Translations under genes and position numbers: made by a program
Shown here: positions 1 to 10,400 of the stretch, piece by piece
Numbering within the stretch: the stretch's first letter is position 1
Layout of the letters: every line of letters starts with the position of its first letter
Notes under the pieces: generated by a model
Seen by the model: the letters and a program-made list of their open reading frames with translations, nothing else
Told to the model about the DNA's origin: nothing
The model's database searches: none
Assembly: GCA_023807065.1 (NCBI GenBank)
Contig: JAJJLU010000343.1
Span: 1 to 64,000, forward strand
Length of the DNA stretch: 64,000 nucleotides
Source: Isotricha intestinalis
Taxonomy: Eukaryota; Ciliophora; Litostomatea; Vestibuliferida; Isotrichidae
Direction of reading: 5' to 3'

Positions 1-211
1 TTCAATTGAAGGAAATAATAATTTGGAAAAAATATTAATATTAAATTTACAGAAATAAACATAAATATTAATTAATGTAATATGTTTACAATAAAAAAAT
101 ATTTTCAAAAACAATATGATGAAATGAAATTATTTTAATTTTAAAAATATTTGAAAATAAAAAATAAAATAAAACTTAACATAAAATAAAATTTTAAAAT
201 CAAAATAAAAT

Positions 212-1288
212 ATGAAATCTTTACTTTTAGTTTTTTTGATAATACCGAATTTAATAATTTCAGATTCACCCACATTAAATGTGACATTAACACAAATAGA
301 AAATTGGATTGTTGAATTAAAAGTAACACAAGTTTGTTCTGATTCATGTAGAACATTAAGGGGAACTTTAGTGATTCCTTATAAATTTATAAAAAACTCA
401 AATGAAATGAAGAAACAAATTCGAATAAATTCAATTTCAATTTTTGATACTCCAATAATTAGAAATGTATCAATTCCAGTTTATGATACAGAATTGACAA
501 TAGAAAACAAAGGAAAAGTAGGAAATACTGGAGTTGAAATTAATCCTTATTCAATTACAGTTGTGATGCCAATAATAAGTAATGTTCAAGGACAAATTCT
601 TAAGGATGGTCCAATTAAATTAATGTTAACATGTGGTAATTGTAATTCTTCTATTGTTATTCCAGAAGGAACTGAAATCCCTGATGATACTTTTAAAATA
701 TTAACTGATAAAGAAGAAATTTATTCTTTTTTACGTTCTTGTACTTCATTTCAAAAAAAAATTACATCTCAAACAATGTTTAATATAACTTGTATTCCTT
801 TTAGTCCTGGAACAATTGGATATCAAAAAATCTTTAATGCAATAGATAAAATTGGATTTATACATATAAAATTACCTCCCCACCTTAATAGTAGTGGTTT
901 GGGATATAATAGTCGTTATTAACATTGTGAATCTTTATTACATGGAAATCCTATTTATTATGATAATAATTCAGAAATAAATCCTACTTTTACTTTAACT
1001 TCTCCTTCCAAAATAGAAGATAAGGAAAATATTCCTTTTCTTTTTGCTAATGATACTTATATTCGAAATTCATGTGATACTAATCCTAACAATAAATTTG
1101 AAATTATATGTGGAGTTTCTTTTATTAATTTCCCTCATTTTAAACAAGATGAAGATGATAGTAGTGTTTATTTTATTTATGAAGAAGCAAAGTGTGGAAA
1201 GGCTTTCACAGGTGTTATTGTTATTTCTTCCAATCAAAGTTTTATTAAAGCAGGGATATTTAGTATTTTTTTAATTCTTTTATTTTAA
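212..1288 (+). pseudogene. Secreted surface-type protein, first of a tandem pair, interrupted by an in-frame TAA
   Basis: The frame is open from ATG 212 to TAA 920-922 (236 aa), then stays open in the same frame to a second TAA at 1286-1288; read together it would be about 358 residues. The part after the stop is clearly coding: it lines up with the downstream paralogue (1362-2477), sharing CxSL, FEIIC, the FIYEE..CG.AFTGV block and a hydrophobic tail. The N-terminus (MKSLLLVFLIIPNLIISDSP) is a signal peptide; the hydrophobic C-terminus looks like a GPI or membrane anchor. Other shared motifs are TEIPD and CIPFSPG. I do not recognise the family; several conserved Cys suggest a disulfide-bonded ectodomain. 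The TAA falls where the paralogue has an Asp of DDQC, so it is a sense-to-stop change, not an exon edge. It may be a recent pseudogene, a readthrough gene, or a truncated but expressed secreted form. Confidence 0.6.
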
Positions 1289-1361
1289 TTTTTTTATTTG
1301 AATATTTAATATTTTGAATTTTATTTTTTATGTGTTTTTTATGAAAAATTCAATTTTAAAA

Positions 1362-2477
1362 ATGAAAGATTTATTGATTATTCTTATTTGTATTTTCTCT
1401 TTTGAAAATTCTCAACAAAATACATTAAATGTAACTATAGAATTATCTCAAATAAATTCTAATATAAAAGTTACTTTAACTAAAAATTGTAGTGAAAATA
1501 AGGAGAATTCTCTTGGTCTAGTTTCTCTCCCATATTATATAAATAAGAATGAATCAGACATTAATTATTTAAATTTAGGTTTTTTGACTTTGTCATGTGA
1601 ACAAATATCATTTTTGATATATGTTTCATTCTATGAGAATAAGAATTTAACTTTTAATAATACAAACATTAGAGTTTTAAATGATGAATGGAATATTACT
1701 TATAATCCATCATCAACAATAAATTTTGAAATTCCAACCATAGATACAATTAGTGCGGAACCATTTATTAATTTCATTAATTTAAATTTAAGTTGTTCAA
1801 ATTGTAATGAATATCATTATATAATTAAAAACACAGAAATCCCAGATTATTCTTTTTATCTCTCAAATGAAGATGAGAAAAATATTTCTTATTTATATTC
1901 TTGTTCAAACTTTCCAGAAATAAAAGATAATTCAGAATTTAACATTAGATGTATTCCCTTCAGTCCTGGAAAAAATATAGAATATACTAAATTAAAACTA
2001 AAAACAACAAAAATAGGATTTATTAAATTTAATGAAAATTTAGAAACATCAATAAATTATACTAATCAAAATGATGATCAATGTAAAAGTTTATTTAAAG
2101 GGGATTCTGTTTTTTATGATATTTATTCAACAACTACTGAAACTTTTACTTTGAGAAGTGTACATGAAATGAAACAAAAAAAAGATTTTCCTACTTTATC
2201 TTTATATCTTAATGATACAGAAAATAATAGAATTCTGAAAATAGTTCAAAGTCTTGAAAAACTTTGTGGAATTAATAAAAAAGATCCTTTTGAAATTATT
2301 TGTGACATTAACAACAATTATTATAGATATAAAAAAAACAAAGAAGGATATATTCAATATTTTATTTATGAAGAAAAAAATTGTGGAATAGCTTTTACTG
2401 GAGTTACTATTATTGTTTCCAGTGGAAAATTTATTAAAAGTTTTTTAATTTTTATTTTTATTTTTTTCATTTTTTAA
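1362..2477 (+). CDS. Secreted surface-type protein, second of the tandem pair (intact)
   Basis: A 371-residue protein of unrecognised family. I chose ATG 1362 (MKDLLIILICIFSFENSQQN) because it begins a signal peptide exactly where the upstream paralogue begins; the frame is open further back and another ATG lies at 1341. The mature part has regularly spaced Cys and many Asn-X-Ser/Thr sites. It shares TEIPDYSF, the CIPFSPG motif, and a terminal FIYEEKNCGIAFTGV block with the gene just upstream, and ends in a run of about 15 Ile/Phe/Leu residues, as expected of a GPI-addition signal or a membrane anchor. Its start lies only 73 bp after the end of the upstream copy, in the same orientation, so this is a local tandem duplication. 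Cell-surface or secretory location is inferred from the two hydrophobic ends only. Confidence 0.7.
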   Translation: MKDLLIILICIFSFENSQQNTLNVTIELSQINSNIKVTLTKNCSENKENSLGLVSLPYYINKNESDINYLNLGFLTLSCEQISFLIYVSFYENKNLTFNNTNIRVLNDEWNITYNPSSTINFEIPTIDTISAEPFINFINLNLSCSNCNEYHYIIKNTEIPDYSFYLSNEDEKNISYLYSCSNFPEIKDNSEFNIRCIPFSPGKNIEYTKLKLKTTKIGFIKFNENLETSINYTNQNDDQCKSLFKGDSVFYDIYSTTTETFTLRSVHEMKQKKDFPTLSLYLNDTENNRILKIVQSLEKLCGINKKDPFEIICDINNNYYRYKKNKEGYIQYFIYEEKNCGIAFTGVTIIVSSGKFIKSFLIFIFIFFIF

Positions 2478-2750
2478 AATAAATTAATTTTATTTTTACA
2501 ATATTTATCAAACTTGATTTATTGAATGATTTATTTTTCAATTATATTATATCACAGAATTTTTTTTTAAGATATTATAATAATATGCTTTTTAATTAAA
2601 TTTGGATAAATAACTAAATTTTAATATAAAGATATTAAAAAAACGAAATTTAGATAATAATCTTTTTATTATGTTTTTTTATAAAAAGAAACTTTAATAT
2701 CAAATAAAACATAAAATTATTAAACATTAATAATTTAAAAAAATTGTTAC

Positions 2751-5700
2751 ATGAAAATGAAAAAAGCAAGATCATTATATAAAGAAGATGATACATTTGA
2801 TTTATTAAGAAAAACAAGAAAAGAAAAAACTGGTTATCATATAAGAGTTAATTTCTTAGAAGATTTTAATAGTGTACAAGATATAAATAATTCTAAAGTA
2901 TCTTCAGAATATTTATCAGAATTAGTGAATGATTTAAAAGATTCATTGAATTTTAATGACAGTAATATTTTTTCAGAAAACAGGAAAGAAGATGAAAATG
3001 GTACTGTATTAAAAACTAGAATTAATATTAATTTAGGTCCAAGATCAAAAAATTCTCCTTTATTTTCTAGCAGAAGTTTGCAGAAAGGAAACAAAAGCAC
3101 AAATTTAAATTTATATTCAGGAGGAAAAAGCAATAAAGTAAATAATTTTTTTTCTCATAGAAGTGAAACAAGTTATAAAAGTAATAAAAGTAGTGGATTG
3201 AGTCTTGATAAATATTCAATTAATAAGAAATTTTGTTGTAGTAATAATCCTTACGACATTATGAACAATCAGTATATAAAAAATAAAAAAGAGGAAAATT
3301 TTTATTATAAAGGCTTAAATGATAATATTTTCGATGATAAAAGATCTTTTTGTTCAGGGAAAATTGAAAAAAAAAGTTCAATTAGAAAAAGTGAGACTAG
3401 AAAACATAATTTATTTACAAAGAATTTTAATAAAAATTCTTCTTTTGTACCACAATTAACTACAAAAAAATCAGTTAAATTTGATATTCTTGTTTCAAAT
3501 AGAAACCAAAGAAATAGTTTAGAAAAAATTAAACCAGATTTTATTAACATAGATTCTTCAAGAAAAAATCAAAATAAAAATAATTCTACAGAGAATATTT
3601 TTAATTTTGGTGTAAAAGATGATGAAAATGAAAATGGGAAATTCAAGAAAACTCAATTAACTAGTAGAAATATTGTTGAATTAAATGAAATAAAATATGA
3701 TTTAAAAAAAAGTTTAGTTTTAAATAAGAGAGAAAAATTTAAATTATCAGAATTAAATGCTAAAACATTTCTTTATGATCATGATGATAGCTTTGAAAGT
3801 TTAAAAGACAATGAAAGTGAAAATGAATATGAAAAAGAAACTAATTTAGATAAAGAAAAAAATTATAGACAATTACAAAGAAAAGGACTTGTTTATGATT
3901 CTTTAGATGATAATAATGATATTGAAGAAGATATTTCAAGATTATTTATTCATCCTGATTCAATTTTTTTAATTATTTTAGATTTAATTCTTTTCCTTTC
4001 TATTATTTATAATTCAATTTATATTCCATTTTTTTTAGGTTATAATGATATTTATTGTTATATTGATGATTCTATTCATTTTACTTCTATCATTGATTTA
4101 TTTATTGATATTATTTATTTTATTGATTTAATTCTTCATTTTTTTATTGCTTTTTACAATGATGATGGGATTTTAAAAACTGAATTACACTTAATTGTTC
4201 TTAATTATTTACAAGGATGGTTTATTGTTGATTTAATCAGTTTTATTCCTTTTAAAACTGCATTTAATTTTTATGATAAAAAATGTAAAGACATTAATTT
4301 TTTAAGTTCTTATAAATATTCAAATCAATTTTATTATTTACTCATTTGCTTAAAATTATTTAAAATTTTCAAATTATATGATAATAAATTCTTTGAATTT
4401 ATGGATGATCATTTAGATAAACATGTTCATTACAGTAATTATTTAAATTTTTATTTAATTTCTTCAATTTTTTGTATAACAATACATGTTGTAACTTGTA
4501 TACTTATATTTTTAGGTAAAAATGATTATCTTAGTTGGATAGTTAAATTTGGATTTGAAGAATATAATTTTTCTCAATTATACTTTTTAGGAATTTATTA
4601 TATTATTACTACAATTACAACAGTTGGATATGGTGATTTAACTTGTGTTACTCCAAATGAAAAAATATTTGGAATAATTGTTGAAATTGTTGGTATTATT
4701 GCTTATTCTTGGGTTGTTTCTTCTATAAGTAATTATGTAAAAAGTAAAAACGATGCTGAAGAAGAATATTTTAAAAAATATAAAATTTTAGAAGATATTA
4801 AACTTAATTATAAGGAATTTTCTAATGATTTATTTGATAGAATTAATAGATATATAAAAACTAAACAAAGTAATGAAGATCAAGAAAAAAATTTAATTGA
4901 AGAATTACCTATTACATTAAGAAATACCCTTGTTTATAGTATGTATGAACCTATAATTGCAAATTTTATTTTTTTTAAAAATTTTGATAATAAAGATTTT
5001 ATAGTGAAAGTGATATTTTGTTTTAAACCAATTTTAGCAATAAGAAATGATATTTTAATTAAAGACGGTGATTTTGTAGATGATATAATTTTTGTTAAAA
5101 AAGGGAAAATTACCTTAGAACTTCCAATAAGAATAACACCAGAATCAGAATCTCCAAAAAATACTAACAATATACTAAAATCTTATTCTACAAAAGTAAG
5201 TAAAGGAATAAATTCTTTAAAAACCCAAAATTCAAGGTTTAATAATTTTTTAAATAATTATATGCAAGATGGAGAAGAAGAATCTGAAGAAAGCGTTGAA
5301 ATTGAATATCAGAATTTAAAATTATTAGATATAAGAAGAAATGAACATTTTGGAGATGTTTTAATGCTTTCTAATGAAAGAAGTCCTTTAAGTGCAATAG
5401 TTAAATCAAGAAAAGCAGAATTATTTTATTTAAATAAAAAAGACGCTATTGATATTTCTAATGATTTTCCTCAAATATGGTCAAAAATTCAAAAAAACAG
5501 TTATTTTAATATGCAACAAATAAAAAAATTAATGACTAAAGTAATGAAAATTTTTTATAAAGCAAGAGGAATTTATAAAAAAAATGAAAAAGCAAATTCA
5601 AATTTAATATATTCAGAAATTCATTCTTCAAATTCATCAGAATCAGAAAATGAAAACGAAAATTCCAAAAAAACTCAAATAAATACTAACAATAATAAAC

Positions 5701-6791
5701 TAGCTAAGACAATCATAAAAAATTTAAAAACAATAAAAGAAGTAACTTACATTGAAGATTCTGATCTTTCAAATTCAATAAGAAATATAGAAGCAAAGCC
5801 TAAGACTTCAAATAATAATTTAGATTTAATAAGTGAAAATCAATTTGATAGTGTGATTGATTCAGATTCAAGTAATTATAATAAGAAAAATTCATTTAGA
5901 GATGATGGTACAATTAAAATGGATCATGTTTCAAATAGGAATGTAGATTTTTCTGATGTTTATTCTGATGGAGAAATGAATAAAAATATAGTAGATAAAA
6001 GAACTGACGCTACTCCTTATAAACCTTTTGAAATTAATAAAGAAATTTATCCTAATGAAATTAATAGTTTTATGAAATTTACTCTTGATGAAAATTCAAA
6101 AAATCATTTTAAGAATAATATTCATTATAATAAAACTGGTACTTATATTAATTTTAAATCAAAAATGTTAGATAAATATAATAATAATTTAAATATATCA
6201 ATTTGTTCAACAGAAATTTCTTTTTCTATTTCAAGTAAATATAAAAATATAGATGAATTAAGTGATTTTAAATATTCTAAAACTCCAAAATTAAGAAAAA
6301 AAATTAAATCTATACTAAAAGATTTTGAAAATGAAAATGAATTTGAATTTAGTAAATATAAAACTAATAAATATAATTTTAAAAAAACAAATATATCAGA
6401 AGATTCTTTTCATAAAACAAAAAAAAATGATGAATATAAAAAAAGTAATTCAAATGATATTTTTAAAAGAAAGAAACAAAAACATCATTCAAAAGACAAA
6501 TCATCTGAGGATAATATAATTAATATTACAACTTTAAAGAATCCAAATTTTAATTTTTTAAAATTAATAAGTGGAAATAAGGATAAAAATACAAAGAATT
6601 ATGTTACTGGTAATGAGCTTCCTACATTTAATCAATTAATTCAAAATGTTTTAAACAAAGAAAAATTAATTAATCATAAAGATCTTGAAAGTGAAAAAGA
6701 TCAATTAAGTAAAAAACTTGAAAGAATAAGAACAATGAAATCCCAAAAAAAAACTTCAGAAAATGATTATAAATTTGAAGATTTTAGTTGA
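2751..6791 (+). CDS. Voltage-gated K+ channel with cyclic-nucleotide-binding domain, copy 1
   Basis: A 1346-residue channel of the EAG/CNG-like superfamily. The first ~395 residues are a Ser/Asn/Lys-rich, probably disordered cytoplasmic tail. Six membrane segments follow from about residue 400 (HPDSIFLIILDLILF...) to about 665; S4 carries spaced Lys (LKLFKIFKL). The selectivity filter TTVGYGD (GYGD at 626-629) is the K+ signature. A C-linker and a degenerate CNBD follow (NEHFGDVLML around 866, then RSPLSAIVKS), with an acidic insertion (GEEESEESVE) between the strands. The last ~400 residues are again low-complexity. Two close ATGs exist (2751 and 2757); the paralogue's start aligns with the second. 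The stop is TGA, aligned with the TGA of copy 2. It is the left member of a tandem pair; the tract 4659-5497 is identical to copy 2 at the DNA level. Ciliates carry large families of such channels that set membrane excitability. Confidence 0.92.
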   Translation: MKMKKARSLYKEDDTFDLLRKTRKEKTGYHIRVNFLEDFNSVQDINNSKVSSEYLSELVNDLKDSLNFNDSNIFSENRKEDENGTVLKTRININLGPRSKNSPLFSSRSLQKGNKSTNLNLYSGGKSNKVNNFFSHRSETSYKSNKSSGLSLDKYSINKKFCCSNNPYDIMNNQYIKNKKEENFYYKGLNDNIFDDKRSFCSGKIEKKSSIRKSETRKHNLFTKNFNKNSSFVPQLTTKKSVKFDILVSNRNQRNSLEKIKPDFINIDSSRKNQNKNNSTENIFNFGVKDDENENGKFKKTQLTSRNIVELNEIKYDLKKSLVLNKREKFKLSELNAKTFLYDHDDSFESLKDNESENEYEKETNLDKEKNYRQLQRKGLVYDSLDDNNDIEEDISRLFIHPDSIFLIILDLILFLSIIYNSIYIPFFLGYNDIYCYIDDSIHFTSIIDLFIDIIYFIDLILHFFIAFYNDDGILKTELHLIVLNYLQGWFIVDLISFIPFKTAFNFYDKKCKDINFLSSYKYSNQFYYLLICLKLFKIFKLYDNKFFEFMDDHLDKHVHYSNYLNFYLISSIFCITIHVVTCILIFLGKNDYLSWIVKFGFEEYNFSQLYFLGIYYIITTITTVGYGDLTCVTPNEKIFGIIVEIVGIIAYSWVVSSISNYVKSKNDAEEEYFKKYKILEDIKLNYKEFSNDLFDRINRYIKTKQSNEDQEKNLIEELPITLRNTLVYSMYEPIIANFIFFKNFDNKDFIVKVIFCFKPILAIRNDILIKDGDFVDDIIFVKKGKITLELPIRITPESESPKNTNNILKSYSTKVSKGINSLKTQNSRFNNFLNNYMQDGEEESEESVEIEYQNLKLLDIRRNEHFGDVLMLSNERSPLSAIVKSRKAELFYLNKKDAIDISNDFPQIWSKIQKNSYFNMQQIKKLMTKVMKIFYKARGIYKKNEKANSNLIYSEIHSSNSSESENENENSKKTQINTNNNKLAKTIIKNLKTIKEVTYIEDSDLSNSIRNIEAKPKTSNNNLDLISENQFDSVIDSDSSNYNKKNSFRDDGTIKMDHVSNRNVDFSDVYSDGEMNKNIVDKRTDATPYKPFEINKEIYPNEINSFMKFTLDENSKNHFKNNIHYNKTGTYINFKSKMLDKYNNNLNISICSTEISFSISSKYKNIDELSDFKYSKTPKLRKKIKSILKDFENENEFEFSKYKTNKYNFKKTNISEDSFHKTKKNDEYKKSNSNDIFKRKKQKHHSKDKSSEDNIINITTLKNPNFNFLKLISGNKDKNTKNYVTGNELPTFNQLIQNVLNKEKLINHKDLESEKDQLSKKLERIRTMKSQKKTSENDYKFEDFS
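4466..5497 (+). repeat. Conversion tract, left copy (pore to CNBD of channel 1)
   Basis: Direct repeat, partner at 9383-10414 (offset 4917 throughout). From 4659 to 5497 the two copies are identical base for base (839 nt, compared line by line); from 4466 to 4658 I count about eight differences. Outside these limits the genes are diverged in both amino acids and synonymous sites. The repeat covers S5 end, pore, S6, C-linker and CNBD. Confidence 0.9.
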
Positions 6792-7463
6792 TTTAATCAA
6801 TTTTATATAGTTCTTTCTAATTATTATGAACATCAATTAATATCACTAAATTATTAATTGAATAATTGTCAATCATATATTACCTAATAAAATAGTTTAA
6901 TTATATTTTTCTAAAAATGTATATGTTTAATTTTGAAATTTAAATAGAATTGTAAATCAAAATATTATTATTTATAAATAATATTTATAAATTAATTTTT
7001 AATTTATTATTTAATTTTTTTTTTCAATTTCATTCAATTTTTTGAGTTTTAAAGTTATGATTTATGTTATAAAAATCAACAAATCAAAAAAAATAAAAAT
7101 TCCATTTTTTTTTGTGTGATTAAAAAAAAAATAGTGTATAAAAATTATAATATATAAGTTATTGATTTTATGTTAATGATTTATTAATAAAAGATATCAT
7201 TTAAAATTTGTTAAAAAAATTAATAAAATAAATAATTAAAATTGTTTCAATATAATTGTTTATGTATTAAAACTTTTTTAATTACTTTATATAATAAAAT
7301 TATAAATAAATACATGAAATAAAAATATTTTTATTTATAAAAATTGAAAGAAATATTTAAAGACTAATTTAATATGAAAAGATAATAAAAATTTTAAAAA
7401 TGAATAGAAATTTTTAAATATTTATTTATATTAAAATAATTTCCTAAATTGTTACTATAAAAA
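6792..7463. other. Intergenic region between the two channel genes
   Basis: About 670 bp, nearly all A and T, without a coding frame I trust. It must hold the 3' end signals of channel 1 and the promoter of channel 2. The 10-mer AAATTGTTAC lies just ahead of both channel starts (2741-2750 and 7446-7455), probably a remnant of the duplicated leader. Confidence 0.5.
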
Positions 7464-10400
7464 ATGAGAAAAACAAGATCATTATATAAAGATGATGTTG
7501 CTTTTGATTTAATTCAAAAAACAAAAAGAAGTAGTGGTGTATATAAAGTAAATATAAATTATGCTGATGAATATACTAGCCAAAGAGATTTAAATGATTC
7601 AAAAATTTCAGTAGCAGATTTATATTTAACAGGATTAGTGAAAGAAATAAAAGAGACAATTGTTAATTTTGATGATGATATTTTTTCAGAATTACAGGCA
7701 GATAACAATAAAAAACCAACTAAAGATTTAAAAATAAAAAATTTTGAATTTAAAACTAAAAATACTTTAAAGAAGAATCCTACTTTAGCATCAAATAGAA
7801 GTAAAAAGAGTCATAGAAATAAAAATCAGAAATCTAGTAGAAGTAAAAATAGACATTATTCAAGTAAAAGTAATAAAAATGGTTCTGTATCATATAGGAG
7901 TCAAAAGAGTCATAAAAGTACAAAAGATAATAAAAATAATAATATGAATCTAATGGTTTTAAATAATAAAAAAAGTAGTAATTTAAGTAATTCCAAAAGA
8001 AATAGTAGTCATAGTAATAAAATAAAAGGCAATTATAGTGATAATAAAAGTAAAATGAAAAGAAATTTAAGTGCTACAAAGGATTTAATAATGAAGAAAG
8101 AAGCAGAAAAGAAAAAAAAGATTGAAAATGAACAAAAAGAAAATTTAACTCTAGTTGGTTTTAATCATATGAACAGTTTAAATTCATATTCTTTTTCTAA
8201 AAAAAGTTCTTTCAAACCAAAAGAAATAAAAAGATTTTCTTATTATATGAATCCAACTCAGAAATTTTTGTCACCTTTTCGAACATCAACTGCAACTACA
8301 TTAAAAAAGCAAAAATCAGTAAGATTTAAAGTAAATAATATAAAAAAAACTTATACAGGAATGAAACAAAAAAGAAATAATATTCAAATAAGAAGATGGA
8401 GTGAAACTTCAAATAGAAGAAAAAGTAATAGAGAAAATAATTTATTTTCTTTTTTTCAAAGACCAGAATTTTTTGAAGAATCTTTTCCTAGAAAAACCCA
8501 AAGTAATGACGTTCTTGTCTACAATCAAAATGATGATAACGAACAATTATTTAAATTGACTCAGTTATCAAATAAGAATATTTTACAATTAAATGAAATT
8601 ACACAAGACTTAAAAAAAAGTTTTGTTTTATCTTCAAGAAATGTAAATTTTAAAATGTCAGATCTTAATAAAAAAAGTTTTTTATATGATCATGAAGATT
8701 CTTTTGAAGAAAGTATAAAATCAAATGAAAAAGATGAGGAAAAAGAAAAAGAAAATGAATTAAGTAAAAGAGATAAAGAAAAAAATTATAGAGAATTACA
8801 AAGAAAAGGAGTTGTATATGATTCTTTAGATGAATATAATGATGATGATATTTCTACTTTTTTTATTCATCCTGATTCTAAATATTTATTGTATTTAGAT
8901 GGTGCTGTCACTTTTTGTGTTTTTTATCATTTGATTTATCTTCCGTATTTTTTAGGTTATAATGAAATGTATTGTAGAACTGGAAATTTTATAACTTTAA
9001 ATACTATTTTAGAATTTATAATTGATATTATTTATTTTATTGATTTTATTATCCATTTTTTTATTGGTTATTACAACGATGATGATATTTTGAAAACTGA
9101 ATTATCTCACATTATTATTCATAATTTAAAAACTTGGTTTATTGTAGATTTAATGGGAATTATTCCTTTTAAAACTTTATTCTATATCTTAGATACAAAA
9201 TGTAAAGATATTCACTTTATAAGTTCTTATCAATATAATAAAGAATATTATTATTTATTTATATGCTTTAGATTAGTTAAAATAATAAGACTTAATGGTA
9301 ATAAATTTTTAGAATATTTAGAGGAAAGACTTGATAAATATGAACATTATAATAATTATTTATATTTTTATTTAGGTTCTTTAATTTTTTGTATAACAAT
9401 ACATGTTGTAACTTGTATACTTATATTTTTAGGTAAAAATGATTATCCTAGTTGGATAGTTAAATTTGGATTTGAAGAATATAATTTTGGCCAATTATAT
9501 TTTTTAGGAATTTATTATATTATTACTACAGTAACAACAGTTGGATATGGTGATTTAACTTGTGTTACTCCAAACGAAAAAATATTTGGAATAATTGTTG
9601 AAATTGTTGGTATTATTGCTTATTCTTGGGTTGTTTCTTCTATAAGTAATTATGTAAAAAGTAAAAACGATGCTGAAGAAGAATATTTTAAAAAATATAA
9701 AATTTTAGAAGATATTAAACTTAATTATAAGGAATTTTCTAATGATTTATTTGATAGAATTAATAGATATATAAAAACTAAACAAAGTAATGAAGATCAA
9801 GAAAAAAATTTAATTGAAGAATTACCTATTACATTAAGAAATACCCTTGTTTATAGTATGTATGAACCTATAATTGCAAATTTTATTTTTTTTAAAAATT
9901 TTGATAATAAAGATTTTATAGTGAAAGTGATATTTTGTTTTAAACCAATTTTAGCAATAAGAAATGATATTTTAATTAAAGACGGTGATTTTGTAGATGA
10001 TATAATTTTTGTTAAAAAAGGGAAAATTACCTTAGAACTTCCAATAAGAATAACACCAGAATCAGAATCTCCAAAAAATACTAACAATATACTAAAATCT
10101 TATTCTACAAAAGTAAGTAAAGGAATAAATTCTTTAAAAACCCAAAATTCAAGGTTTAATAATTTTTTAAATAATTATATGCAAGATGGAGAAGAAGAAT
10201 CTGAAGAAAGCGTTGAAATTGAATATCAGAATTTAAAATTATTAGATATAAGAAGAAATGAACATTTTGGAGATGTTTTAATGCTTTCTAATGAAAGAAG
10301 TCCTTTAAGTGCAATAGTTAAATCAAGAAAAGCAGAATTATTTTATTTAAATAAAAAAGACGCTATTGATATTTCTAATGATTTTCCTCAAATATGGTCA

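Noticed and set aside
920..922. TAA as a glutamine codon (common ciliate code)
   Set aside because: Nearly all genes of the window end at TAA at the expected place, and full-length genes contain none inside; one exception cannot set the code.
890..970. Short intron removing the in-frame TAA of the first surface-protein gene
   Set aside because: Candidate GT-AG segments of 16-22 nt shift the frame or do not include the TAA, and a longer one would delete residues that align with the paralogue.
1044..1274. 76-residue + strand ORF after the first surface-protein stop
   Set aside because: It is another frame of the downstream half of the surface-protein gene, whose true frame matches the paralogue.
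4934..5170. 78-residue minus-strand ORF present in both channel genes
   Set aside because: It lies inside the identical tract, antisense to the CNBD region; its identity at 9851-10087 is explained by the conversion tract, not by selection on the antisense frame.
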